From contig DHCD01000034.1 of NCBI GenBank assembly GCA_002398105.1, positions 3,960-25,825 on the forward strand: DNA of 21,866 nucleotides, read 5' to 3'. Shown in pieces: positions 14,562 through 21,866 of this stretch (positions are counted from its first letter, which is position 1; every line of letters begins with the position of its first letter). This stretch comes from Syntrophomonas sp. UBA4911. Its GTDB lineage: Bacteria; Bacillota; Syntrophomonadia; Syntrophomonadales; Syntrophomonadaceae. The translations under genes and the position numbers were made by a program. The notes beneath the pieces were generated by a model. It saw nothing but the letters and a program-made list of their open reading frames with translations, did not search any database and had not been told where the DNA came from.

Positions 14562-15412
14562 TTACCGGCCTTTCAGGAGCTGGTAAAACCCAGGTGGTTA
14601 ATTGCCTGGAAGATATGGGTTACTATTGTGTTGATAATCTGCCTCCGGCGTTGCTGCCTAAATTTGTAGAACTGAGCATTCAGTCTGAAGGCCGGGTCGA
14701 TAAGGTCGCCTTAGTTATGGATGTGAGGGGGGGAGATTTTTTCAGTGATCTGTCCCAGTCGCTGCATGAATTGGAGGAAGACCGTATAGCCTACGAGATC
14801 CTCTTCCTGGAGGCGGCCGATGAGGTACTGGTGCGGCGTTTCAAGGAGTCGCGCCGCCGCCATCCGCTTTCGGATCACCGCCAGCTGATGGAGTCTATCC
14901 AACTGGAAAGAAAAATGCTGGAGGAATTGCGGGGCAGGGCTAACCTGGTAATTGATACCAGCGGCCTTTCCGTACGGCAACTCAAAGATAAATTACAAAG
15001 TTTATATAGTGAAAGCGGCTCCGCCCAATTTACGGTCAATATCGTATCATTTGGCTATAAATGGGGTATCCCTCTGGACTCTGATATAGTTATGGATGTA
15101 AGGTTTTTATCCAATCCTTTCTACGATCCTTTGATGCGCAACCTTACCGGAAAAGACCGGGAAGTAATTGAATTTGTACTGGAATCTCCAGTTACCAGGT
15201 CATTTACCCGCCGCTTTCTGAATCTCCTGAAATATTTAATCCCTTATTATATGCAGGAGGGCAAAACTAATCTTGCCGTCTCTATAGGCTGTACCGGCGG
15301 ACAACATCGCTCAGTGGTGCTGACCGATTATGTGGCCGGGCAGCTTAAGAAGATGGGATATAATGTTTTAACCCGGCATAGAGATGTGGCAAGATACAAA
15401 ATGGAGGAGTAA
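14525..15412 (+). CDS. rapZ: RapZ/YvcJ family nucleotide-binding protein (RNase adapter homologue)
   Basis: A 295-residue cytoplasmic P-loop protein. In E. coli RapZ senses glucosamine 6-phosphate and guides a small RNA to RNase E; in Bacillus the homologue YvcJ hydrolyses GTP and its role is less clear. The Walker A loop is GLSGAGKT (15-22), and VVLVMD-like VALVMDVRG with YEILFLEAAD follows in the N-terminal ATPase half. The C-terminal domain has FGYKWGIPLDSDIVMDVRFLSN and the signature GCTGGQHRSV. Length and motifs are normal. GGGAGGAGG at 14508-14516 lies inside the end of the PHP gene. The stop codon abuts the yvcK start with no gap, so the two are one transcriptional unit. Confidence 0.96.
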   Translation: MEKKEEKLHILIITGLSGAGKTQVVNCLEDMGYYCVDNLPPALLPKFVELSIQSEGRVDKVALVMDVRGGDFFSDLSQSLHELEEDRIAYEILFLEAADEVLVRRFKESRRRHPLSDHRQLMESIQLERKMLEELRGRANLVIDTSGLSVRQLKDKLQSLYSESGSAQFTVNIVSFGYKWGIPLDSDIVMDVRFLSNPFYDPLMRNLTGKDREVIEFVLESPVTRSFTRRFLNLLKYLIPYYMQEGKTNLAVSIGCTGGQHRSVVLTDYVAGQLKKMGYNVLTRHRDVARYKMEE

Positions 15413-16378
15413 ATGAATACTGGCAGGCACGAACCGGCAATAGTCGTGATAGGCGGCGGTACCGGTCTATCCGTATTGCTGAAGGGACTAAAAAGATATA
15501 CCTCCAAGCTTACGGCAGTAGTAACAGTCAGCGACGACGGAGGCAGTTCGGGCCGGTTAAGGACTGAGCTCGGGGTATTGCCTCCGGGAGATATCCGCAA
15601 CTGCCTGGTAGCTCTGGCTGAGACCGAAACCCTGATGGATAAGGTCTTTCAGCACCGTTTTCGCCAGGAGGGAAGTCTTAAAGGGCATAATCTGGGTAAT
15701 CTGCTGTTAGCGGCCATGACCGAAATTACGGGGGATTTCGTATCTGCTATTCGAGAAGTAAGCAGAGTATTGGCAGTCAGGGGCAAGGTCATTCCAGCCA
15801 CCCTGGAGACCATAACCCTGGGTGCAATTATGACCGATGGCCAGCGGGTAACGGGGGAAACTGCCATCCGGGAGTATGGAGGGAGAATTCAGGAAATTTT
15901 TCTGCTGCCCGAGTGCAGTCCGGTTCCGGAGACCCTGCAGGCCATTGCCGAAGCCGACGCTATCATTATCGGGCCCGGCAGTCTTTATACCAGCATAATC
16001 CCAAACCTTCTGGTGAAAGGTATCAGTGAAGCTATAGCTGCTTCCCCGGCCGCCACATTCTACATCAGCAATATAATGACTGAACAGGGGGAAACCGACG
16101 AATTTACGGCTGCGGATCATTTGCGGGCGATTGCCCGCTACAGCGGGCGCCAGTTGATCGAATATGCGGTGGTAAACTGCGGCAGTATTGACGAAAACAG
16201 ACTGAGGCGCTATCAGGAAGAAAAAGCCATACCGGTAAGAACGGCAGGAGAAGAAATAGTAAAAATGGGAATTAATATTATTGAAAGAGATCTGGTATCA
16301 CACACTGATGTGGCTTGGCATGATTCTGACAAACTGGCCCGGGCGATACTGGAAAATACAAAGCGCGAAAACTTATAG
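15413..16378 (+). CDS. yvcK: YvcK family UDP-sugar-binding protein (gluconeogenesis factor)
   Basis: A 321-residue CofD-like Rossmann protein. In Bacillus and relatives YvcK binds UDP-GlcNAc and is needed for growth on gluconeogenic carbon sources and for normal cell-wall synthesis; it is not an enzyme with a settled reaction. Seen here are VVIGGGTGLSVLLKGLK (about 10-26), TVSDDGGSSGRLR, PPGDIRNCLVAL, GHNLGNLLLAA and IIGPGSLYTSIIPNLLV, all family signatures. The ATG follows the rapZ TAA directly, with GGAGGAG within rapZ's last codons. The start is therefore fixed by context. Confidence 0.96.
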   Translation: MNTGRHEPAIVVIGGGTGLSVLLKGLKRYTSKLTAVVTVSDDGGSSGRLRTELGVLPPGDIRNCLVALAETETLMDKVFQHRFRQEGSLKGHNLGNLLLAAMTEITGDFVSAIREVSRVLAVRGKVIPATLETITLGAIMTDGQRVTGETAIREYGGRIQEIFLLPECSPVPETLQAIAEADAIIIGPGSLYTSIIPNLLVKGISEAIAASPAATFYISNIMTEQGETDEFTAADHLRAIARYSGRQLIEYAVVNCGSIDENRLRRYQEEKAIPVRTAGEEIVKMGINIIERDLVSHTDVAWHDSDKLARAILENTKRENL

Positions 16379-16449
16379 GATAGTTGGGTACAATACCAAC
16401 AAGGGTGCTCTGGAATTATGGATTTAGGGCTCTGACGAGGAGAATAGGC

Positions 16450-17391
16450 ATGAGTTTTTGCAGTGATGTCAGGAATGAGCTGGCCCGGGTGATACCGGAG
16501 AGGGAATGCTGCCGTAAAGCTGAGCTGCTGGCTCTGCTGGATAGTGCGGCTACCGTAGACGACGCCGGCGACCAAGGCTATGTTCTTAAAGTAAGAGCCG
16601 AAAATGCAGCTACGGCTCGGAAAATATTTAAGCTGATAAAGGAGAGCTATAGCATGCCGTCCAGCGTTAGCATAGAAAACCGCAGACGTTTTGGCAAAAC
16701 GAGAGTTTACCAAGTCAACACACAAATTTCTCAAGATAATTTGTCGATATTGCAGGAATTTCAATTGATTACCGCTAATAATAATAATAGTAAACGGCAA
16801 CTTAACACATATTTTACAAAAGCCTGCTGCAAGCGTGCATATCTGCGGGGAATATTTCTCAGCCGAGGGTTTATAAACCGGCCTGAAGGAGACTATCACC
16901 TGGAAATCGTATTTAATGACCATAAACCGGCGATGCAGGTGCAGAAAATGCTGGAACGCTTCAATATTAATATGCGTAGTTTTGAACGCAAAAACAACTT
17001 GGTCTTATACCTTAAAGAGGGTGAGAAGATTGGAGACTTTTTACGGGTTGTAGGTGCTAATAGAGCCCTGCTGGATTTTGAGAATATACGTATTCTTAAA
17101 TCAATGCGTAACGCCGTTAACCGACAGGTAAACTGCGAGACCGCCAATCTGGCCAAAACCATAGATGCATCGGTGCGGCAGATTGACCTGATCAGCCGGG
17201 CGATGAAAAAAGAAGGGTGGAAAAGCCTGCCGCCGCAGTACAAAGAACTTGCCCTTCTCAGGGTAGACTATCCCGATTGCACTCTTAAAGAATTAGGGGA
17301 ACTGATTGAACCTCCGCTGAGCAAACCAGGTGTCGCTTACCGAATGCGCAAACTGGAAAAAATAGCGGAAGAGATTATTGGGGATAGTTAG
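16450..17391 (+). CDS. whiA: WhiA, DNA-binding protein
   Basis: A 313-residue DNA-binding protein. In actinobacteria it controls sporulation septation; in Firmicutes it affects cell division and chromosome segregation. An N-terminal domain (1-90) leads into a catalytically dead LAGLIDADG homing-endonuclease-like fold (about 90-215; KRAYLRGIFLSRGFINRP then YHLEIVF) and a C-terminal helix-turn-helix (about 225-310; LKELGELIEPPLSKPGVAYRMRKLEKIA). The frame is open upstream to 16384, but AGGAG at about 16437-16443 fits the ATG at 16450, and the family starts MSFCSDVRNEL here. A 71-base gap separates it from yvcK, the usual order. Confidence 0.96.
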   Translation: MSFCSDVRNELARVIPERECCRKAELLALLDSAATVDDAGDQGYVLKVRAENAATARKIFKLIKESYSMPSSVSIENRRRFGKTRVYQVNTQISQDNLSILQEFQLITANNNNSKRQLNTYFTKACCKRAYLRGIFLSRGFINRPEGDYHLEIVFNDHKPAMQVQKMLERFNINMRSFERKNNLVLYLKEGEKIGDFLRVVGANRALLDFENIRILKSMRNAVNRQVNCETANLAKTIDASVRQIDLISRAMKKEGWKSLPPQYKELALLRVDYPDCTLKELGELIEPPLSKPGVAYRMRKLEKIAEEIIGDS

Positions 17392-17460
17392 ACAGAAAGA
17401 CATGAATGGGGCAGTGCAGAAATATTATGTTTAAGGGTTAGATAAAAGGGGGATATCTGC

Positions 17461-18834
17461 ATGCGGTTGACACATGATGTTTTTCTGGAACAACAACAAA
17501 AGTTACTTATGACTCCGGAGCTGCGACAGGCTATTGCCATTCTGCAGATGTCTACCCTGGAGTTAACTGAGTACATTCAAAAGGAATTGGAAGAAAACCC
17601 TTTTTTAGAGGAACGCGAAGAGCAGGGGGAAACGGAAAAACAGGAAAACGATAATGTTAAGGTGGAAGAGTGGCTGGAGGTTTTCCATGACCGTGATATA
17701 GGACTTACTCCCCGAGATAAAGATGAAGAAAAGTCTTTTGATAACTTCTTAACCCGCCGCCCCAGTCTTTATGAGCATTTGGAGTTTCAGCTCCATATTG
17801 CCAGTAAAAGAGAAGATAATCTGGTCGTAGGCAATTATCTCATCGGCAGTATAGATAATAACGGTTATCTTTGCGTAGATTTAGACGAAGTGGCCGCGAA
17901 GCTTAATGTTAGCAAGGACAAGGTTGAAGAAACCCTGGAATTGATCCAATCCTTTCACCCCCACGGGGTTGGAGCCCGCGACCTGGCCGAATGCTTGCTT
18001 CTGCAATTACGCCATTATGGTAAAGAAAGTGATATGGCCCGGGACATCATTAACAACCATCTGGTCGATCTGGCCCGGGGCAAACTGAACAAGATTGCCC
18101 AGGTGCTGGCCATTCCGGTAGAGGAAGTACAGGATATATGCGATTTGATCAGGACCCTGGATCCCAAGCCGGGTCTGCAATACAGCAACAGTAACGAGAT
18201 AAAGTATATATTGCCCGATGTTTTCGTGGAGAAGGTGGAGGGGGAATATATTGTTATAGTCAATGATTTTAATTTTCCCCGCCTGATAATTAACCAGGTC
18301 TATGAGAGCATCCTGCGTCAGCCCAATTCCTTTTCCCAGGATGCCAGAAAATATCTGGAGGATAAAATGGGCTCTGCGATCTGGCTTATCCGCAGTATTG
18401 AGCAGAGGCGCATGACCCTTTATAAAGTGGCCCGTTGTATAGTTGATATTCAAACCGAATTTTTGGATCATGGGGTGGAGTATATGAAACCCCTCAACCT
18501 GAAGCAGGTGGCAGATATTGTTGAAGTTCACGAGTCAACCGTCAGCCGGGCTACCACCAACAAATACATTCAGACCCCGCAGGGACTGTTTGAATTAAAA
18601 TACTTCTTCAGTACCGGGATTGAATCCCATCATGGCAGTCAAAAAATTTCGTCCAAGAGCATCAAGCATATGCTGGAAGAAATAGTGGCGGAGGAAGACT
18701 CCGGCAAACCTCTGAGTGATGACGCCATCGCCAAGATTCTGAATAAAAAGGGTATAAGGATATCCCGCCGCACGGTAGCCAAATACCGTCAGGAGCTGGG
18801 GATTTTATCCGCTATGGCCCGTAAACGCTATTAG
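17461..18834 (+). CDS. rpoN: RNA polymerase sigma-54 factor
   Basis: A 457-residue sigma-54 of normal length and full architecture. Region I (about 8-50, LEQQQKLLMTPELRQAIAIL) is the Q/L-rich activator-responsive segment that silences the holoenzyme. An acidic linker rich in Glu follows (about 45-90), then the core-binding domain, the helix-turn-helix (LKQVADIVEVHESTVSRATTNKYIQ, about 345-370) and the RpoN box ISRRTVAKYRQELGI near residues 434-448, which reads the -24 element. The ATG has AAAGGGGG before it. No enhancer-binding activator gene is in the window. The gene lies between whiA and the glycolytic repressor gene cggR, all in one direction. Confidence 0.97.
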   Translation: MRLTHDVFLEQQQKLLMTPELRQAIAILQMSTLELTEYIQKELEENPFLEEREEQGETEKQENDNVKVEEWLEVFHDRDIGLTPRDKDEEKSFDNFLTRRPSLYEHLEFQLHIASKREDNLVVGNYLIGSIDNNGYLCVDLDEVAAKLNVSKDKVEETLELIQSFHPHGVGARDLAECLLLQLRHYGKESDMARDIINNHLVDLARGKLNKIAQVLAIPVEEVQDICDLIRTLDPKPGLQYSNSNEIKYILPDVFVEKVEGEYIVIVNDFNFPRLIINQVYESILRQPNSFSQDARKYLEDKMGSAIWLIRSIEQRRMTLYKVARCIVDIQTEFLDHGVEYMKPLNLKQVADIVEVHESTVSRATTNKYIQTPQGLFELKYFFSTGIESHHGSQKISSKSIKHMLEEIVAEEDSGKPLSDDAIAKILNKKGIRISRRTVAKYRQELGILSAMARKRY

Positions 18835-18847
18835 CTGTTGATAGCGG

Positions 18848-18890
18848 CGCAAGTGGAGGATCGTTTTCCTTACGGTGCATTCCACTTGCG
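18848..18890. terminator. Perfect 10-base-pair hairpin after rpoN, without T tract
   Basis: CGCAAGTGGA (18848-18857) and TCCACTTGCG (18881-18890) are exact inverted copies around a 23-base loop, starting 13 bases after the rpoN stop. No run of T follows, so it may slow or end transcription only weakly, or protect the 3' end of the rpoN message. Confidence 0.45.
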
Positions 18891-18955
18891 GTCAAGGCAA
18901 TACTTACTTGTCTTCTGCTTTTTCTCTTTAAATATGCATCATTTTTCCTCAATTG

Positions 18956-18964
18956 TGATATAAT
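18956..18964 (+). promoter_or_regulatory. Extended -10 promoter of the cggR operon
   Basis: TGATATAAT combines a perfect TATAAT (18959-18964) with the TGN extension; no good -35 is found 16-18 bases upstream. Transcription would start near 18971, leaving a leader of about 90 bases that contains the operator at 19007-19041. Confidence 0.6.
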
Positions 18965-19006
18965 AATTAATAAAGTAAGGTTTTTGCATATGATTTTAAT
19001 AACTTT

Positions 19007-19041
19007 GGGACATTTTTGCCCCTAGTGTGTAAATTTGCCCC
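19007..19041 (+). promoter_or_regulatory. Candidate tandem CggR operator
   Basis: GGGACATTTTTGCCCC (19007-19022) is an imperfect palindrome of GGGACA and TGCCCC. A second TTTGCCCC (19034-19041) repeats the one at 19015-19022 with a 19-base period. Bacillus CggR binds two tandem GGGAC-type sites of about 20-base period downstream of its promoter, so position and form agree. The bases differ from the Bacillus sites, so this is a match by pattern only. Confidence 0.5.
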
Positions 19042-19063
19042 AATAAGTTTTTGAGGACGATTT

Positions 19064-20104
19064 ATGTATAGATTTTTTTCATTGCTGGAACGATTTGCTC
19101 CTGATACTTTGGAGATCATCCAGAGCAGGTATCAGGTATTGCGTCAAGTAATGCATCGACAGCCGGTAGGCAGAAGACAATTGGTCAAGGATTTGGGCTT
19201 GGCGGAAAGAGCGGTTCGCAATGAAATAGGTATATTAAAGGAAAGGGGAATAATACATATAACCCCGGCCGGAATATATCTTACTGCTGCCGGAGAAGAG
19301 ATGCTGCAGGAAATTGACGATATGATTCCTTTCCTTTATCAGACTCAAACATTAGCTGAAAAAATTAAACAATTGTTTAGTATACCTGAAGTAATTGTGA
19401 TACCGGGAGATTCCTGTTCCGACCCTTTGGCGCACAAGGATCTGGGCCGGGCGGCAGCCCGTCATCTTAAAAAAATGCTCTATCCCTCCTGCACCCTGGC
19501 AGTTACCGGTGGCACTACCCTGGCAGAGATGGCTGAATCTATGGGAGTGGGGACTAATCTGCCGGATATGATGGTAGTGCCTGCCCGGGGAGGCCTGGGG
19601 GAAGAAATGGAACAGCAGGCCGGGACTATTGCCGCTAAGATAGCCAAGTCGCTGGGGGCTCAGTATCGACTGCTGCATATTCCGGATAATTTGGAAGAGA
19701 ATACGGTAGAGATATTAAAAAAGGATTTTCATATTGCCCGGGTGATAGAGAATATAAAGGCCAGCAATATATTGGTGCATGGTATCGGATCAGCTCTGGA
19801 GATGGCTAACCGTCGATGTCTTACTCCTGCGGAAATTGATTTTTTAAAGAAAAACCGGGCTGTGGGAGAAGCGCTTAGATATTATTTTGACGAAAGGGGC
19901 AAAATAGTCTATGAAGTTCCGGGAATTGGTCTGGAATTAAGCGATCTGGACAACATCGCGGTTATTGTTGCAGTTGCCGGCGGCAGCAATAAGGCTCAGG
20001 CTATTGAGGCGGTGCTCCGCAGCCGGCGCCAAAGCCTTCTCATTACTGACGAGGGCGCAGCCAAAAAAATTATAAATATAATTAACAGAAAGGATGATAA
20101 CTGA
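19064..20104 (+). CDS. cggR: CggR, central glycolytic genes regulator (SorC family)
   Basis: A 346-residue repressor of its own operon. In Bacillus it blocks elongation at the operator and is released by fructose 1,6-bisphosphate. The N-terminal winged helix (about 20-85; GRRQLVKDLGLAERAVRNEI and LKERGIIHIT) binds DNA. The effector domain (about 90-346) has the phosphosugar-isomerase-like fold with LAVTGGTTLAEMAESM, VVPARGGLG and a C-terminal VAVAGGSNKAQAIEAVLRS, where GG and TT contact the sugar phosphate. GAGGA precedes the ATG. Its TGA overlaps the gap ATG by one base (TGATG), so the repressor and the first glycolytic gene are translationally coupled. Confidence 0.95.
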   Translation: MYRFFSLLERFAPDTLEIIQSRYQVLRQVMHRQPVGRRQLVKDLGLAERAVRNEIGILKERGIIHITPAGIYLTAAGEEMLQEIDDMIPFLYQTQTLAEKIKQLFSIPEVIVIPGDSCSDPLAHKDLGRAAARHLKKMLYPSCTLAVTGGTTLAEMAESMGVGTNLPDMMVVPARGGLGEEMEQQAGTIAAKIAKSLGAQYRLLHIPDNLEENTVEILKKDFHIARVIENIKASNILVHGIGSALEMANRRCLTPAEIDFLKKNRAVGEALRYYFDERGKIVYEVPGIGLELSDLDNIAVIVAVAGGSNKAQAIEAVLRSRRQSLLITDEGAAKKIINIINRKDDN

Positions 20105-21105
20105 TGTCGGTTAAAATGGCCATCAACGGTTTTGGGAGAATTGGCAGATTGGTTGCCAGGATAGCCCTGGACAGAGACGACGTGGAATTGGTGGCGGTAA
20201 ATGACCTGGGAAATGCTCAATCCAATGCCCACCTTTTTAAATATGATTCAATCCATGGGGTTTACCCGGCCGAGGTCAAGGCGGAAGATGATTATCTGGT
20301 CATTGCCGGACGTAAAATCCGCTATCTCTCCAATAAAGACCCGGAACAACTGCCCTGGAGTGAAATGGGAGTAGAAATCGTGGTTGAAGCCAGCGGTGCT
20401 TTCCGCACCGGGGAAAAAGCTGCTCTCCATCTTAAGGCCGGAGCCAGAAAAGTGGTTATCACCGCACCGGCCAAAGGAGTCGACCTTACCATGGTCATGG
20501 GCGTAAACCACGACCAATACCGGCCCGAGTACGATGTGGTCTCCAATGCTTCCTGCACTACCAACTGCCTGGCTCCGGTGGCCAAGGTTTTGATTGATAA
20601 ATTTGGCATAGTTAAGGGACTTATGAATACTATTCATTCTTATACCAATGACCAGCGGATTTTGGATCTGGCCCATAAGGACTTGAGAAGGGCGCGGGCG
20701 GCGGCTCTGTCCATGGTTCCTACCTCTACCGGTGCGGCCAGTGCCGTAGGACTGGTCATTCCGGAATTGCAGGGCAAGCTTGACGGGCTGGCTATCCGGG
20801 TACCTACTCCGGATGTTTCGCTGGTGGATCTGACGGTGGAACTGGAGAAAGCGGCCACTGTGGATGAGATTAACCAGGCTTTTAGAGCTGCCAGTGAAAC
20901 CAATCTCCGGGGTATATTGAAATACACCGAAGAACCCCTGGTTTCCAGCGATTATCGGGGAGAAAACAACTCTTCCATAGTCGACGGGCTGCTGACCATG
21001 ATGGTTGGGGATCGTATGGCCAAAGTTATCGCCTGGTATGACAATGAATGGGGCTATTCAGTCCGGGTAGTGGATGTAGTGGAGTATATAGCGAAGAACT
21101 CTTAA
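20104..21105 (+). CDS. gap: Glyceraldehyde-3-phosphate dehydrogenase, NAD type
   Basis: Oxidises and phosphorylates glyceraldehyde 3-phosphate to 1,3-bisphosphoglycerate; cytoplasmic, tetrameric in the family. It has 333 residues, normal length. The Rossmann loop INGFGRIGR (7-15) and Asp34 in AVNDLGN (31-37) indicate preference for NAD. The catalytic Cys151 lies in SNASCTTNC, paired with His178 in TIHSYTNDQ. Substrate-loop residues in MVPTSTGAA and AIRVPTPDVSLVDL are present, and it ends in the usual WYDNEWGYS. GAAAGGA at the end of cggR serves as binding site. pgk follows after 108 bases in the same direction. Confidence 0.98.
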   Translation: MSVKMAINGFGRIGRLVARIALDRDDVELVAVNDLGNAQSNAHLFKYDSIHGVYPAEVKAEDDYLVIAGRKIRYLSNKDPEQLPWSEMGVEIVVEASGAFRTGEKAALHLKAGARKVVITAPAKGVDLTMVMGVNHDQYRPEYDVVSNASCTTNCLAPVAKVLIDKFGIVKGLMNTIHSYTNDQRILDLAHKDLRRARAAALSMVPTSTGAASAVGLVIPELQGKLDGLAIRVPTPDVSLVDLTVELEKAATVDEINQAFRAASETNLRGILKYTEEPLVSSDYRGENNSSIVDGLLTMMVGDRMAKVIAWYDNEWGYSVRVVDVVEYIAKNS

Positions 21106-21213
21106 CGAGGAGAATAGGGAAAAATAACCGAACCGTTGTGTTGTAATATTTTCATATTTAGTTGTGACCCTCCTGCTATGGGGGGGGAGCAATTGATCCT
21201 GGAGGTGTAATAC

Positions 21214-21866
21214 TTGAGAAGTCTCAGGGATGCTAAACTGGATGGAAAACGAGTTTTGATGCGGGTGGATTTTAATGTACCGATGGATAAAGAAGGCAAT
21301 ATATTGGATGATACCAAGATGCGGGCGGCTCTTCCCAGTATAGAGTATGTCCTCGCCCATCAGGGCAAGCTCATACTTATGAGTCATCTGGGCCGACCCA
21401 AGGGCAAGCCGGAAGAAAAATACAGCCTTAAGGGAGTAGCCGCCCACCTTGACCGTTTACTGGAAGCTCCAGTCAGCATAGCCGAAGACTGTGTGGGGGA
21501 AAAAGTCAAGGCCAGAGCTGATGCCCTAAAAGCGGGAGAAGTACTACTGCTGGAAAACTTGCGCTTTCATTCCGGTGAAGAAGAGAACGATGCGGAGTTT
21601 TCCCGACAATTGGCTGCTCTTGGCGATCTTTATATAAATGATGCGTTTGGCACGGCTCACCGGGCTCATGCTTCAACCGTCGGTATAGCAGATTACTTAC
21701 CCGCTTATGCCGGTTTTCTGATGGAGCAGGAAGTAAAAATGCTTTCCGAAGTGCTGAACTCCCCTAAAAGTCCGCGTATGGCCATACTGGGGGGAGCCAA
21801 AGTTGCCGATAAGCTGGGCATAATAGATAATTTACTGGAAAAAATGGATGTGATTCTGATTGGCGG
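21214..21866 (+). CDS. pgk: Phosphoglycerate kinase (5' part; runs off right edge)
   Basis: Transfers phosphate from 1,3-bisphosphoglycerate to ADP, the first ATP-yielding step of lower glycolysis. 217 complete codons are visible of about 395. Substrate-binding motifs are RVLMRVDFNVPMD (about 13-25), LMSHLGRPKG (about 55-64), LLLENLRFHSGEE and INDAFGTAHRAHAS, and the N-domain ends in MAILGGAKVADKLG. The start is TTG at 21214, set by GGAGGTG six bases before it and by the family's usual beginning (DAKLDGKRVLMRVDFN). The 108-base gap after gap has a short CCTCC/GGGGG pairing near 21169-21187 that could hide or expose that ribosome binding site; this is speculative. The operon probably continues with tpiA, gpmI and eno outside the window. 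Confidence 0.97.
   Translation, partial: MRSLRDAKLDGKRVLMRVDFNVPMDKEGNILDDTKMRAALPSIEYVLAHQGKLILMSHLGRPKGKPEEKYSLKGVAAHLDRLLEAPVSIAEDCVGEKVKARADALKAGEVLLLENLRFHSGEEENDAEFSRQLAALGDLYINDAFGTAHRAHASTVGIADYLPAYAGFLMEQEVKMLSEVLNSPKSPRMAILGGAKVADKLGIIDNLLEKMDVILIG

Noticed and set aside
20141..20156. TTGGCAGATTGGTTGC, a near-consensus sigma-54 -24/-12 promoter
   Set aside because: It lies inside the gap coding sequence, covering the codons just after the conserved GFGRIGR loop, where protein constraint explains the bases. It would only start transcription within gap. Kept as a note because rpoN is encoded nearby.

Overview
The window reads as chromosomal DNA from an anaerobic, low-to-mid G+C Firmicute of the Clostridia type, possibly near Syntrophomonadaceae. 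The evidence is the order PHP phosphoesterase-rapZ-yvcK-whiA-rpoN-cggR-gap-pgk, strong AGGAGG-type ribosome binding sites, and frequent TTG starts (four of the core genes). The exact genus is inference. No rRNA, tRNA or CRISPR array was seen.

Left core (1-6491): the 5' part of a serine O-acetyltransferase gene runs off the left edge on the minus strand and is divergent from uvrC (nucleotide excision repair). Next come a small four-helix membrane protein (YvlD / phage holin 4 superfamily) and a Cof-type HAD phosphatase. A roughly 300-base spacer carries a long imperfect hairpin and a good sigma-A promoter. It is followed by a two-gene sugar-phosphate unit: a ROK glucokinase and a phosphoglucose/phosphomannose isomerase of the SIS type.

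Accessory block (about 6492-13450): a GmrSD-like DUF262/DUF1524 protein and a complete HsdR restriction subunit lie in tandem on the minus strand, with no hsdM or hsdS in the window. A 3'-terminal fragment of an IS1634-like transposase lies head to head against the hsdR ribosome binding site. A diverged 46-base direct repeat (37 of 46 identical) brackets these three genes at 6513 and 12780. A 104-base imperfect hairpin sits beside the left copy. A complete YoeB-type toxin with its RelB/DinJ-type antitoxin, promoter and operator follows the right copy.

Right core (13773-21866): PHP phosphoesterase, rapZ, yvcK and whiA are tightly packed (37-base overlap, abutting genes, then a 71-base gap), followed by rpoN (sigma-54). 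After a hairpin, an extended -10 promoter and a tandem CggR-like operator, the glycolytic operon cggR-gap-pgk begins; pgk runs off the right edge. Together with glucokinase and the isomerase upstream, the window holds upper and lower glycolysis enzymes and regulators (YvcK, RapZ, CggR) tied to carbon metabolism and cell-envelope precursors, interrupted by a defence island.
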